Part shown: positions 8,405 to 15,733 of the stretch, one piece after another | How the letters are laid out: every line of letters begins with the position of its first letter | Position numbering within the stretch: the first letter of the stretch is position 1 | Source: Gemmatimonadaceae bacterium | GTDB taxonomy: Bacteria; Gemmatimonadota; Gemmatimonadetes; Gemmatimonadales; Gemmatimonadaceae | Direction of reading: 5' to 3' | Assembly (NCBI GenBank): GCA_025928335.1 | Contig: JAICJQ010000008.1 | Location: 1-48,167, forward strand | DNA length: 48,167 nucleotides | The notes under the pieces: generated by a model | Database searches by the model: none | What the model saw: only the letters and a program-made list of their open reading frames with translations | What the model was told of the DNA's origin: nothing | Program-made: the position numbers and the translations under genes

Positions 8405-8861
8405 TGCCGGCGCCTCCTTCCGCTGCCGCCAGCACCGCGCGCACGATCTTGGGGTAGGTTCCGCACCGGCACAGGTTGCCGCTCATCCCGCGTCGCACGT
8501 CGTCTTCGCTCGGATGCGGTTGGCGGTCGAGCAGCCCCACCGCGGCGAGAATTTGGCCTGGGGTGCAGAACCCGCACTGGAGGGCGTCGTGATCGATGAA
8601 GGCTTGCTGAACCGGGTGGAGCTCACCGTCTTGAGCCAAACCTTCGATCGTCGAGACCTCTCGACCGTGGCAGGCGGCCGTCAGCGTGAGGCACGCGTAC
8701 GCGGGCGCCCCGTCGAGTAACACCGTACAGGCTCCGCACTCGCCGCGTCCGCAGACGAGCTTCGTGCCAGTGAGATGGAGACGGTCGCGCAGCGTCGTCA
8801 GCAGCCGCTCGTGGTCAGGCGCCGCGACCTCGTGGCTCGCTCCGTTGACGATCAAGCGCAT
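8397..8861 (-). CDS. Molybdenum hydroxylase 2Fe-2S subunit (PaoA/CoxS-like)
   Basis: 154 residues holding two [2Fe-2S] clusters that move electrons from MoCo to FAD. The N-terminal plant-ferredoxin-type cluster has C37, C42, C45 (CGRGECGAC) and C57. The C-terminal cluster has C96 and C99 (QCGFCTPG) and C131/C133 (NLCRCGTYP). Length and motifs are typical of the family. The protein begins MRLIVNGASHEV with no Tat leader, so it should stay in the cytoplasm. The ATG at 8861 is 50 bp from the divergent ferredoxin start, so the two share a promoter region. It overlaps the catalytic subunit gene downstream. Confidence 0.95.
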   Translation of the reverse strand: MRLIVNGASHEVAAPDHERLLTTLRDRLHLTGTKLVCGRGECGACTVLLDGAPAYACLTLTAACHGREVSTIEGLAQDGELHPVQQAFIDHDALQCGFCTPGQILAAVGLLDRQPHPSEDDVRRGMSGNLCRCGTYPKIVRAVLAAAEGGAGNG

Positions 8862-8911
8862 ACAACTAACTTAGCTTTGTCGCTACGACCAGCGGGAGAA
8901 CGAGGCACCGA

Positions 8912-9175
8912 ATGCCCTACGTCATTACAGAAGCTTGCATCGGCGTGAAGGATCGCGCTTGCGTCGACGTCTGCCCCGTCGATTGCATCTACGAGGGGGA
9001 TCAGCAGCTCTTCATTCACCCCGACGAATGCATCGATTGCGGCGCCTGCGAACCGGAGTGCCCGGTCACGGCGATCTTCCCCGAGGAAGACGTCCCGCAG
9101 AACCAGAAGCAGTTCGTGCAGATCAACCGGGACGTCTTCAAGAGCGACAACCCGCCCGGACGCCCGCAGAAATAG
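8912..9175 (+). CDS. fdxA: 7Fe ferredoxin ([3Fe-4S][4Fe-4S])
   Basis: 87 residues, an electron carrier. Cysteines at 9, 17, 21, 25, 40, 43, 46 and 50 fit the 7Fe pattern: C9, C17 and C50 for [3Fe-4S], and C21, C40, C43 and C46 for [4Fe-4S]. The second position of the first motif (usually Cys in an 8Fe protein) is Val12, as in Thermus 7Fe ferredoxin, whose CIGVKD and CIDCGAC segments it shares. GGGAG lies upstream of the ATG. It is divergent from the molybdenum hydroxylase genes by 50 bp, but whether it serves that enzyme is unknown. It ends in a strong terminator. Confidence 0.95.
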   Translation: MPYVITEACIGVKDRACVDVCPVDCIYEGDQQLFIHPDECIDCGACEPECPVTAIFPEEDVPQNQKQFVQINRDVFKSDNPPGRPQK

Positions 9176-9185
9176 CCGGCAACGC

Positions 9186-9214
9186 AAAAGGCCCGCGCAA
9201 TGCGCGGGCCTTTT
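9186..9214. terminator. Bidirectional intrinsic terminator
   Basis: A perfect 13-bp stem AAAAGGCCCGCGC / GCGCGGGCCTTTT with a 3-nt loop (AAT). T-runs on both strands make it active in both directions. It sits between the convergent ferredoxin gene and the five-gene operon ending at 9247. Confidence 0.93.
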
Positions 9215-9246
9215 GCCGAATCGCCCGATCGCCCAAGCGCCGAATC

Positions 9247-9888
9247 TCACGCCCACCAGATCTTCTGCTTCACGGCGAACACGACGATCAGCGCCCCATA
9301 CTGCAGGAAAGTGCTGATTTCACTCCGCCACGCTTCCTTCCAGTTGTGCGGGCCCTCTTCTCGGTGCTTCGGGGGACGGGGTAGCCAGCGCGGTGTTGTT
9401 TGCTTGTACGCCAAATACTCCGCGCCGAAGATCGACTCCAGCACGCCTTCCTCGTAGGCGACGATCAGCGTGTACTCGATCGCGAAGATGACGATCGCCA
9501 CCGGCAGAAACCACAAGACGCCGGAGATCACGACAAAGCCCATCCATATCAGGAAGTTCCCGACGTAGAGCGGATTTCGGACCCAGGCAAAAACGCCGTA
9601 GTTCACCAGCCGCTGCACATCGCGCGATCGGCGGCGCGTGACCGTTCCCGCGGCCGACACCCCGGCCAGTCGAACCATCTCGCCGATGACGATCAGCACG
9701 AAGCCTACCAGCCAGTTGTACCAGCTCGGGTGCGACGGAGCGAGCAGCGCGACCAGCAGGAAGGGAACCGGAAGCCAGCTTCGGTTCCTGAACAAGACGG
9801 CGCCGATTCGCGCGCTCGTGCTCTGCTCGGCTTGCGATGGAGCCGCGGCAGGTGAAGACGTGGGGTCGCCGGATGCTGGATTGGACAT
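9247..9888 (-). CDS. Isoprenylcysteine carboxyl methyltransferase-family membrane protein
   Basis: 213 residues. After a disordered Ser/Ala/Pro-rich N-terminus (1-27) there are about four hydrophobic segments (about 40-75 and 108-145, plus one near the C-terminus). The ICMT/PEMT signature region is present: YGVFAWVRNPLYVGNFLIW (the RNPLYVG part is diagnostic), then EEGVLESIFGAEYLAYK and RWLPR, the SAM-binding part. Family members methylate lipid-linked carboxyl or amine groups in the membrane; bacterial substrates are mostly unknown. It is the last gene of the operon, 12 bp after the alpha/beta hydrolase, and is followed by the terminator at 9186-9214. Confidence 0.88.
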   Translation of the reverse strand: MSNPASGDPTSSPAAAPSQAEQSTSARIGAVLFRNRSWLPVPFLLVALLAPSHPSWYNWLVGFVLIVIGEMVRLAGVSAAGTVTRRRSRDVQRLVNYGVFAWVRNPLYVGNFLIWMGFVVISGVLWFLPVAIVIFAIEYTLIVAYEEGVLESIFGAEYLAYKQTTPRWLPRPPKHREEGPHNWKEAWRSEISTFLQYGALIVVFAVKQKIWWA

Positions 9889-9900
9889 GCAGGGCGAAAC

Positions 9901-10713
9901 CTAATTGTACAGCAGGCTCGCCAAGAACTCGCTCACCACCGTGTTGAACGCCGCCGGTCGCTCCATGCTCGACAGATGACCCGCCTGCGTCAGCACCTCG
10001 AGGCGAGCCCCGGCGCCGATCGCATCGCAGGTACGACGCGCCTCTTTCGGCGGAGTGATCACGTCCTCGTCCCCCACGACGACCAGCGTTGGAACGTCGA
10101 TCGTCGCGCAGGTCTCGGTCGAATCCGGTCGGTCGATCATCGCCTCGAGCGCGCCGACGATCCCGTCCGTCGGCGCCTGCGCGATCATCCGGTGCACGGC
10201 GTCGTAGATGTCGGGCCGCCGCGCGCGAGACGTCTTGCCCATCAACCCGGCGATCTGGGCGTTTGCCACCGCGGTGCTCCCCTGCGACTCGGCCATCTCG
10301 ATCAGCTCGCGACGACGCTCCACGTTGTCGATCGTGTCCGCGCCGATTCGCGTGTCGGCGAGAATGAACGCCCGAACGCGGTCGCGATGCCGCCGCCAGA
10401 GCGCGAAGGCGACGTAGCCGCCCATCGACAGGCCACAGACCACGGCGCGCTCGATCTGCAGAACATCGAGCACGCCGACGACATCATCGGCGTAACGATC
10501 CATCGAGTACGGCGGCGCCGCGGCCGAATCGCCCAGTCCGCGCATGTCGATCGGAATGCAGCGGCACTCGGCGACCAACGCTCCGACCTGCGGCTCCCAC
10601 ATCGTCCGGTTGAGCGGGAACGCGTGCACGAAGACGACCGGCAGCCCCGAGCCGACGTCGTCATAGGCGATGCCGGCATCTCCGACGAGGGCGATCACTC
10701 CGGCTCCGGCCAT
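9901..10713 (-). CDS. Alpha/beta-fold hydrolase
   Basis: 270 residues from the ATG at 10713; a GTG at 10734 would give 277. The oxyanion motif HAFPLN is near residue 30, the nucleophile elbow GLSMGG has Ser96, the acid is in VVGDEDVITPP and the histidine in QAGHLSSMERP. This places it with 3-oxoadipate enol-lactonase/esterase-like hydrolases, but the substrate is not determined. The start overlaps the end of the thioesterase gene by 19 bp, and the ICMT-like gene follows 12 bp later, so it is part of a tightly packed operon. Confidence 0.88.
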   Translation of the reverse strand: MAGAGVIALVGDAGIAYDDVGSGLPVVFVHAFPLNRTMWEPQVGALVAECRCIPIDMRGLGDSAAAPPYSMDRYADDVVGVLDVLQIERAVVCGLSMGGYVAFALWRRHRDRVRAFILADTRIGADTIDNVERRRELIEMAESQGSTAVANAQIAGLMGKTSRARRPDIYDAVHRMIAQAPTDGIVGALEAMIDRPDSTETCATIDVPTLVVVGDEDVITPPKEARRTCDAIGAGARLEVLTQAGHLSSMERPAAFNTVVSEFLASLLYN

Positions 10714-11108
10714 TGTGGCAGCATCTCGCGCCACGACTCGGGCACCGGAACCGGCTCGCCCTTCTGGTTCACCGCGACGAAGACGATCGAGGCTTCGGCG
10801 ACGAGGGTGCTACTCCCAACTTTTCGTACTTCCTGCTTGATGATGTAGCTGGTGCGTCGAACGGCAAGCAGTCCGGACCGAACGACGAGATCTTCGCCCG
10901 GCAGCGACTGGGCGAGATATCCAATGTCCACGTGGCGCACGACGGAGAAGACCGGTTGTCGCGCCCATTCGCGAATGTTGATTTGCGGCTCGAGCAACGC
11001 CCAACGCGCGCGCTCGAGAAAATTGAGCATGGTCGCGTGGTTGAGATGCCCGAGCATGTCGCAGTCGGTGGGGTAGATGTGAAAGGTGACTTCAGGGAGC
11101 TCGGTCAT
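10695..11108 (-). CDS. Acyl-CoA thioesterase, 4HBT/YbgC-type hotdog fold
   Basis: 137 residues with the 4-hydroxybenzoyl-CoA thioesterase signature near the N-terminus: PTDCDMLGHLNHATMLNFLERAR, with D15, D17, G20, H21 and N23. The remaining hotdog strands (VFSVVRHVDIGYLAQ, VRRTSYIIKQEV, LVAEASIVFVAV) follow in order. These enzymes hydrolyse acyl-CoA or acyl-ACP thioesters in the cytoplasm; chain length cannot be predicted. The ATG overlaps the stop of the PLP-enzyme gene as ATGA (11105-11108), indicating translational coupling, and the downstream hydrolase overlaps in turn. Confidence 0.92.
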   Translation of the reverse strand: MTELPEVTFHIYPTDCDMLGHLNHATMLNFLERARWALLEPQINIREWARQPVFSVVRHVDIGYLAQSLPGEDLVVRSGLLAVRRTSYIIKQEVRKVGSSTLVAEASIVFVAVNQKGEPVPVPESWREMLPQWPEPE

Positions 11109-12088
11109 CGCGGTTCCAGGAGGCGAGGGTCAAAGGTTAACCAAAACAAGACCGACTCGCGCGACGCGAGCCGAAGCGCCACCTCGAACGCCTTCGCGCT
11201 GTACGTCGCGTCCAGACGCACGGCCCCGCCGGTCGCGTCGGCGAGCCGCTCCGCCGCGGCGCGTGCCGCCACGGTCTCGCGACCGTAGGCTCCGCCGTAT
11301 GCGTCATTCACAACGAGCACGGCATCACGTCCGACAACGGGAACCTTCAGCCCGGTTTTCCCTTCGATCAGTGCAGCTGTTCGGCGCGCCAGTCGGAGCA
11401 CGCGGCCGCGTCGGCCGACGATCCACGGCACGACGCGCACGCCCACGACTTTGACATCGAGTCCCGCGATCGCGAACGCGAGTGCCAACCCCGCGGCGGT
11501 CCCACCGGTTCCCAGCGGGACGACCACCATCGCCGGCGATGGGATTTCGTCCGACGTGATTTGCTCGGCTAATTCGAGTCCTGCATTCACGTGCCCAAGA
11601 ACACCGAGCGGCGTGCTTCCCCCCGCCGCGATCCACCTCGCGCCTCGAGCACGTGTCCAAGCCCAAAGGTATGCGCCGGGCGGATAGGCAAAGAGCCTCG
11701 TTTCGTGCGCCGTTCGATCGAGCCGAGCGGCGACCCGTTCGGCCGTCTCGTTCATCTCTTGCCGCCAGCGCCCGACGATGGTTCGTGCGCCGAGCTGCGA
11801 TGCGTACGTTGCGACCGCCAACGCGTGGGTCGACCCCGCTGAACCGACGGTGACGACGCGATCGCCTTCTCGCACGCCGGCAAGGAGAAACTCGAGTGCA
11901 CGAACCTTGTTGCCACCGAATGGAGTCGCGCCGAGGTCGTCGCGCTTCATCCAGAGCCCTCGCGCGAGCGCCGCGAGCGGCTCGACGGGCGTCGGAAAAT
12001 GACCGAACCCGACTCGAGGAACAGCGCTCAAGGCGGGAAACCGCGAGACCAGCGGCCCGGCACGTTCCGCGGCGCTAGGTCTCGACAC
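11105..12088 (-). CDS. PLP-dependent 1-aminocyclopropane-1-carboxylate deaminase/D-cysteine desulfhydrase family enzyme
   Basis: 327 residues using the GTG at 12088, which overlaps the end of the AI-2E gene by 14 bp; an ATG at 12145 would extend it into that gene. The fold-type II PLP enzyme is recognised by WMKRDDLGATPFGGNKVRALEF, with the PLP lysine K61, then VGSAGSTHALAVA and the phosphate-binding glycine loop VPLGTGGTAAG. Family members open ACC to 2-oxobutyrate and ammonia or split D-cysteine to pyruvate, H2S and ammonia. The residues that tell these apart cannot be judged safely here, so D-cysteine desulfhydrase and ACC deaminase are both open. It is the second gene of a five-gene operon. 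Confidence 0.87.
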   Translation of the reverse strand: MSRPSAAERAGPLVSRFPALSAVPRVGFGHFPTPVEPLAALARGLWMKRDDLGATPFGGNKVRALEFLLAGVREGDRVVTVGSAGSTHALAVATYASQLGARTIVGRWRQEMNETAERVAARLDRTAHETRLFAYPPGAYLWAWTRARGARWIAAGGSTPLGVLGHVNAGLELAEQITSDEIPSPAMVVVPLGTGGTAAGLALAFAIAGLDVKVVGVRVVPWIVGRRGRVLRLARRTAALIEGKTGLKVPVVGRDAVLVVNDAYGGAYGRETVAARAAAERLADATGGAVRLDATYSAKAFEVALRLASRESVLFWLTFDPRLLEPR

Positions 12089-13328
12089 CCTTCTGCGGAT
12101 TCTCGTCCGGCCCGATCTGCTTGTCGCCGACGACGTCCTCCACATACAGCATCTTCACGGCGGTGATGACCGCCGCGAGTACCGGCACGGCGCACATCAG
12201 TCCGAGAAATCCGAACATGATCGCCATCAGCGCCTGCGAGAGAATCGTGAGGGCCGGCGGAATGTTGATCCCGCCTTTCATGAGGAGCGGGATCAACAAG
12301 TGGTTTTCCATGAACTGAATTCCGATGTAGGCAATCGCGACCCACAATGCTTTTTCCGGCGAATCGAGGAATCCCATCGCAATCGCCGGCAACGACGAAA
12401 CGATCGGGCCAACCGTCGGGATGAACTCCATCAATCCCGAGAGCAGTCCGAGGGCAAAGGCGGCTTTGACGCCGAGGATCGCGAGCACGATGGTGGAGAC
12501 AACGCCGATCGTCACCATCGCGATGAGCTGCGTGAGCAGCCACCGGCGCAGCACGGCGGCGACTGCGGTAAGCACTTCCGCCGTCCGCTCGCGCCGTCCG
12601 CGGGGAAAGAGATGGAGGATGCCGCGCCGATACATTGCCGGATCGGCGGAGATGTAGACCGATAAGAATATGATAATGAACAAACCACTAACCACTTCCA
12701 GCGTCGACGACAGGAAGGGAAAGAGGTAATGGCCTACGCGAGACATCTGCCCGCCCAAACGGTTTCGCAGCGTGGAGGCGACGCGGATCGAGTCCGCTGC
12801 CGGGCCAGTCCCGGCCGGCGCCACGGCTCCCGGTGTTGGCGACGGTGTGGCCTTCGGTGCCGGCGTCGAATCCGGCGCGCTCCCGCTTGCCAGCGAACTG
12901 AAGAGCAGTCCGATGAACCCGTTGCGACGAGAGTTGACCCACGACTCCACACGGTCGATCGCATCGGGCAGACGCCGGCGCAGCTCGACTCCTTGGTCGT
13001 GGAGCGTCGGCGCCATCCAGGCGCCGAAGGCGACCAGCAGCCCAAAGAAAGTGATGACGATGAGCGCCGCGCCCAATCCGCGCGGCACCCGCCAACGGGT
13101 GAGTCGATCGACGCCGGCCGACACGGCCAAGCCGATCAGAATCCCGAGAAACGCGGTGAGCACCAGCGCGTTGGCCACCCAGAGCACGCGCAGCACCACG
13201 TACATGGCAATGACGAGCGACGCGGTCCGCAGCACGTCGGCGTTCCGCCAACCGGCGCGGCGCATCCGGGTGCGAGCGCGCCGCTTCGCGTGGGCCTCGA
13301 CCGCCGTCTCCTGCGACGTCTCACTCAT
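12075..13328 (-). CDS. AI-2E (TqsA/PerM) family transporter
   Basis: 417 residues from the ATG at 13328; a TTG at 13346 is less likely. It has the hydrophobic profile of the family: two spans at about 38-75, one at about 90-110, then the large C-terminal set including FIIIFLSVYI, LLTQLIAMVTIGVV and the signature GLMEFIPTVGPIVSSLPAIAMG. A Pro/Thr/Ala-rich insert (TPAPKATPSPTPGAVAP) sits in the loop before residue 180. Despite the name, members range from autoinducer export to Na+/H+ antiport, so no substrate is assigned. It is the first gene of the operon and is divergent from rnd across 43 bp. Confidence 0.92.
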   Translation of the reverse strand: MSETSQETAVEAHAKRRARTRMRRAGWRNADVLRTASLVIAMYVVLRVLWVANALVLTAFLGILIGLAVSAGVDRLTRWRVPRGLGAALIVITFFGLLVAFGAWMAPTLHDQGVELRRRLPDAIDRVESWVNSRRNGFIGLLFSSLASGSAPDSTPAPKATPSPTPGAVAPAGTGPAADSIRVASTLRNRLGGQMSRVGHYLFPFLSSTLEVVSGLFIIIFLSVYISADPAMYRRGILHLFPRGRRERTAEVLTAVAAVLRRWLLTQLIAMVTIGVVSTIVLAILGVKAAFALGLLSGLMEFIPTVGPIVSSLPAIAMGFLDSPEKALWVAIAYIGIQFMENHLLIPLLMKGGINIPPALTILSQALMAIMFGFLGLMCAVPVLAAVITAVKMLYVEDVVGDKQIGPDENPQKGVET

Positions 13329-13371
13329 CGCGCGACTCCGGGGCAAGCGGGATGCCGGTTAGATTGCCGAC

Positions 13372-14499
13372 GTGCATACGCCGGTCTATCTCGATACGAC
13401 GAGCACCGTCGACAGCTTCCTCGCGTCGATCGCGAACGCGCGAATCCTGGCGCTCGATACCGAGGGCGCGAGCTTCCATCGCTTCGTCGATCGAATCTAC
13501 TTACTCCAGCTGTCGACGCGGGAGCACACCGCGATTCTGGATCCTATCCCGATCGGGAAGCCTCCGCGGTTGGGACAGCTGCTCGAGGACCCGGCGGTCG
13601 AGATCGTATTCCACGACGCCGATTACGATCTGCGCTTGCTCCGACAGGACTACGGCTGGCTCGTTCGGAACATCTTCGATACGCGCGTCGCCGCACAGCT
13701 CCTCGGCATCAAGAGCTTCGGCCTCGCCGCGCTGCTCGAGCGGTATTTCGGGGTGAAGCTGGACAAAAAATTCCAACGCGCGGACTGGTCGATGCGGCCG
13801 TTGTCGCAGGGGATGCTCGACTACGCGGCGCAGGACACCATCCACTTGCTCGAGCTGCGCGACCGTTTGCATCACGAACTCGATCATGCCGGACGACTCG
13901 ACTGGGCGCGTGAAGAGTTCGCGTTGCTCGAGGGCACACGTTGGTCCGATGAAGATCCCGCCGCGGGATTTCTTCGCATCAAGGGCGCGCGCGATCTCAC
14001 GCGCCGCGAGCTCGCCATCCTGCGCGAGCTCGTCCCCTGGCGCGACGAGATCGCCCGGGGCCTCGACCGCGCGACGTTTCGCGTTCTTGGCAACGAACAG
14101 CTTCTCGAAGTCGCCAAGCGCCGCCCCGCATCGCGCGACGAGCTGGCCGCGATCAAAGGGATGCCGCGCGGTCTGCTCGATGCTCGCGCCGGTGAGATGA
14201 CCGCCGCCGTTCAGCGCGGACTCGCGATCCCCGAAGCCGAGCTTCCGCGGTTCCCAAAATCCCCGCGCTGGGACCGCGATCCCGACTTCGACGCCCGCGT
14301 TGCAACGCTAAGGACCGTTCGCGACGAAGCCGCGACTCGACTCGATCTCGACCCCGGCGTCCTCTGCGCGCGTGATCGACTCGAGGCCGTGGCGCGCAAA
14401 AATCCGAAATCGACCGAGGAGCTCGCGTCGGTCAACGAGCTCCGAAAGTGGCAGCGCGCGGTTCTCGGCGAGGAGTTCGTTCGAGCGCTGAGGAAGTAA
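13372..14499 (+). CDS. rnd: Ribonuclease D (DEDDy exonuclease with HRDC domains)
   Basis: 375 residues from a GTG start. The 3'-5' exonuclease domain (about 1-165) shows all catalytic positions: D29 and E31 (LALDTEG), D86 (HDADYDLRLL), Y151 and D155 (LDYAAQD). Two HRDC-like helical regions follow (about 200-280 and 305-375), including LTRRELAILRELVPWRDEIAR and AAIKGMPRG. RNase D trims tRNA 3' ends and other stable RNAs. Length and order match E. coli RNase D. It is monocistronic as seen, divergent from the AI-2E operon and convergent with the SufT-like gene 15 bp downstream. Confidence 0.94.
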   Translation: MHTPVYLDTTSTVDSFLASIANARILALDTEGASFHRFVDRIYLLQLSTREHTAILDPIPIGKPPRLGQLLEDPAVEIVFHDADYDLRLLRQDYGWLVRNIFDTRVAAQLLGIKSFGLAALLERYFGVKLDKKFQRADWSMRPLSQGMLDYAAQDTIHLLELRDRLHHELDHAGRLDWAREEFALLEGTRWSDEDPAAGFLRIKGARDLTRRELAILRELVPWRDEIARGLDRATFRVLGNEQLLEVAKRRPASRDELAAIKGMPRGLLDARAGEMTAAVQRGLAIPEAELPRFPKSPRWDRDPDFDARVATLRTVRDEAATRLDLDPGVLCARDRLEAVARKNPKSTEELASVNELRKWQRAVLGEEFVRALRK

Positions 14500-14514
14500 C
14501 GGGATCGCGCGGGC

Positions 14515-14907
14515 CTACAGACCCATGTACGCCCTGACGCGCGGTTCGATTCGATCCGGCGTCCAGAACGGCGTCCAAATCAGATTCATCGCGACGTTGC
14601 CGACGCCGGGAATTGCCTTCACCGCGCGCTCGATGTCCGTCATGATTTGTGGACCCGCGGGGCACCCGGGGGACGTGAGCGTCATGTCGATCTGCACCTC
14701 CGACCCGTCGACGCGGATGTCGTAGACGAGACCGAGGTCGATGATGTTCAGGTTGAGCTCCGGATCCTTCACCTTACGCAGTGCCAGCTTGACCTGATCG
14801 GCGCTCGGCGGCGGCTCCTCTCCCTGCGCGGTGCTGCTCGACGGCTCCGCGTGAGGCGCGGCATCGTCCTCCGCGAATGCGTCGTCGTCCTTCCAAGGCT
14901 CACTCAT
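14515..14907 (-). CDS. Metal-sulfur cluster assembly factor (MIP18/DUF59, SufT-like)
   Basis: 130 residues from the ATG at 14907; an upstream ATG at 14919 is also possible. The N-terminal 40 residues are acidic and disordered (KDDDAFAEDDAAPHAEPSSS). The DUF59 domain follows: DQVKLALRKVKDPELNLNIIDLGLVYDI, then DMTLTSPGCPAGPQI with the conserved reactive cysteine, and VAMNLIWTPFWTPDRI. SufT/MIP18 proteins help mature Fe-S proteins in the cytoplasm; PaaD-like and PaaJ-like variants also exist. It is not next to sufB (14 kb apart). Its 5' side abuts a truncated Omp85 fragment on the opposite strand. Confidence 0.9.
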   Translation of the reverse strand: MSEPWKDDDAFAEDDAAPHAEPSSSTAQGEEPPPSADQVKLALRKVKDPELNLNIIDLGLVYDIRVDGSEVQIDMTLTSPGCPAGPQIMTDIERAVKAIPGVGNVAMNLIWTPFWTPDRIEPRVRAYMGL

Positions 14908-15000
14908 GATTCGAAACATCGAGGCCGGCTGAAGGCGCAGCAAGTCCGTTGCTACGTCATTCCGCCGGCCCCGCGCGACGTCCAGCACTCGGTCGGTCAT

Positions 15001-15723
15001 CCTTCACTGCGTGGACTCGTCGGCGCCGGATTCTTCACGGACCGCATCGACCTCACGCCCTTCGACAGCGGCACCACGCTGATCGACCGCGATCTGTCGA
15101 ACAAACAACCGGCGGCCGGCCACACCAACTACCTCCGCGCCGGACTCACCTGGGACAGTCGCGACCGCGAGATCGGCACGCACAAAGGAACGTGGACGGA
15201 TGTGATCGTCCAACGCGTCGACCACGCGCTCGGCGCAACGAACGACTACACGCGGTCGACCGTCACCGTCCGGCACTACCAACCACTCGGCGACCGCCTG
15301 ACCATCGCCAACCGGCTGCTCGCGCAACAAGTGAGCGGCGAAGCCCCCTTCTATGCGCTGACCGAAATCCAGACTACTCAGAAATCGCAGGACGGTCTCG
15401 GCGGTGCGAGCACCATTCGCGGCCTCCCGAAGGACCGCTACACGGGGAAGGGAACGCTCGTCTCGAACAACGAGATCCGTTGGCGCGCCGCGGATTTCAA
15501 GTTGCACGGCCGCGGCTCATCGCTCGTCCTCAGCGGCTTCGTCGACACGGGGCGCGTGTGGGATGACCAGATCGATCTTGGCGACGCCCTGCGAGATCTG
15601 CACACGGGCTACGGCGGCGGCGTTCGGCTGGCCTTCGGTTCCAGCTTCGTGATCGCAACCGACGTCGGCCACTCGGCGCAGTCAACCGCCCCGATCTACA
15701 TCGGGCTCGAGTATCAATTCTGA
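15001..15723 (+). pseudogene. 5'-truncated Omp85/D15-type outer-membrane barrel fragment
   Basis: About 240 residues of the C-terminal barrel of a BamA/TamA-like surface antigen: GLTWDSRDREIGTHKGTW, the loop-6-like GASTIRGLPKDRY, LSGFVDTGRVW, GYGGGVRLAFGSSFVIATDVG and the terminal aromatic YQF typical of BAM substrates. The N-terminal half, any POTRA domains and a signal peptide are missing. Upstream in frame the reading is only the complement of the SufT-like gene, and no ATG or start with ribosome site lies near 15000. The barrel part shows no stop or frameshift, so truncation may be recent, or it may be an end of a rearranged gene. Confidence 0.75.
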
Positions 15724-15733
15724 GATCGGGGAA

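Noticed and set aside
14647-15000. Extension of the Omp85 fragment upstream to an ATG at 14647
   Set aside because: This part is antisense to the SufT-like gene and shows no barrel or signal-peptide character.
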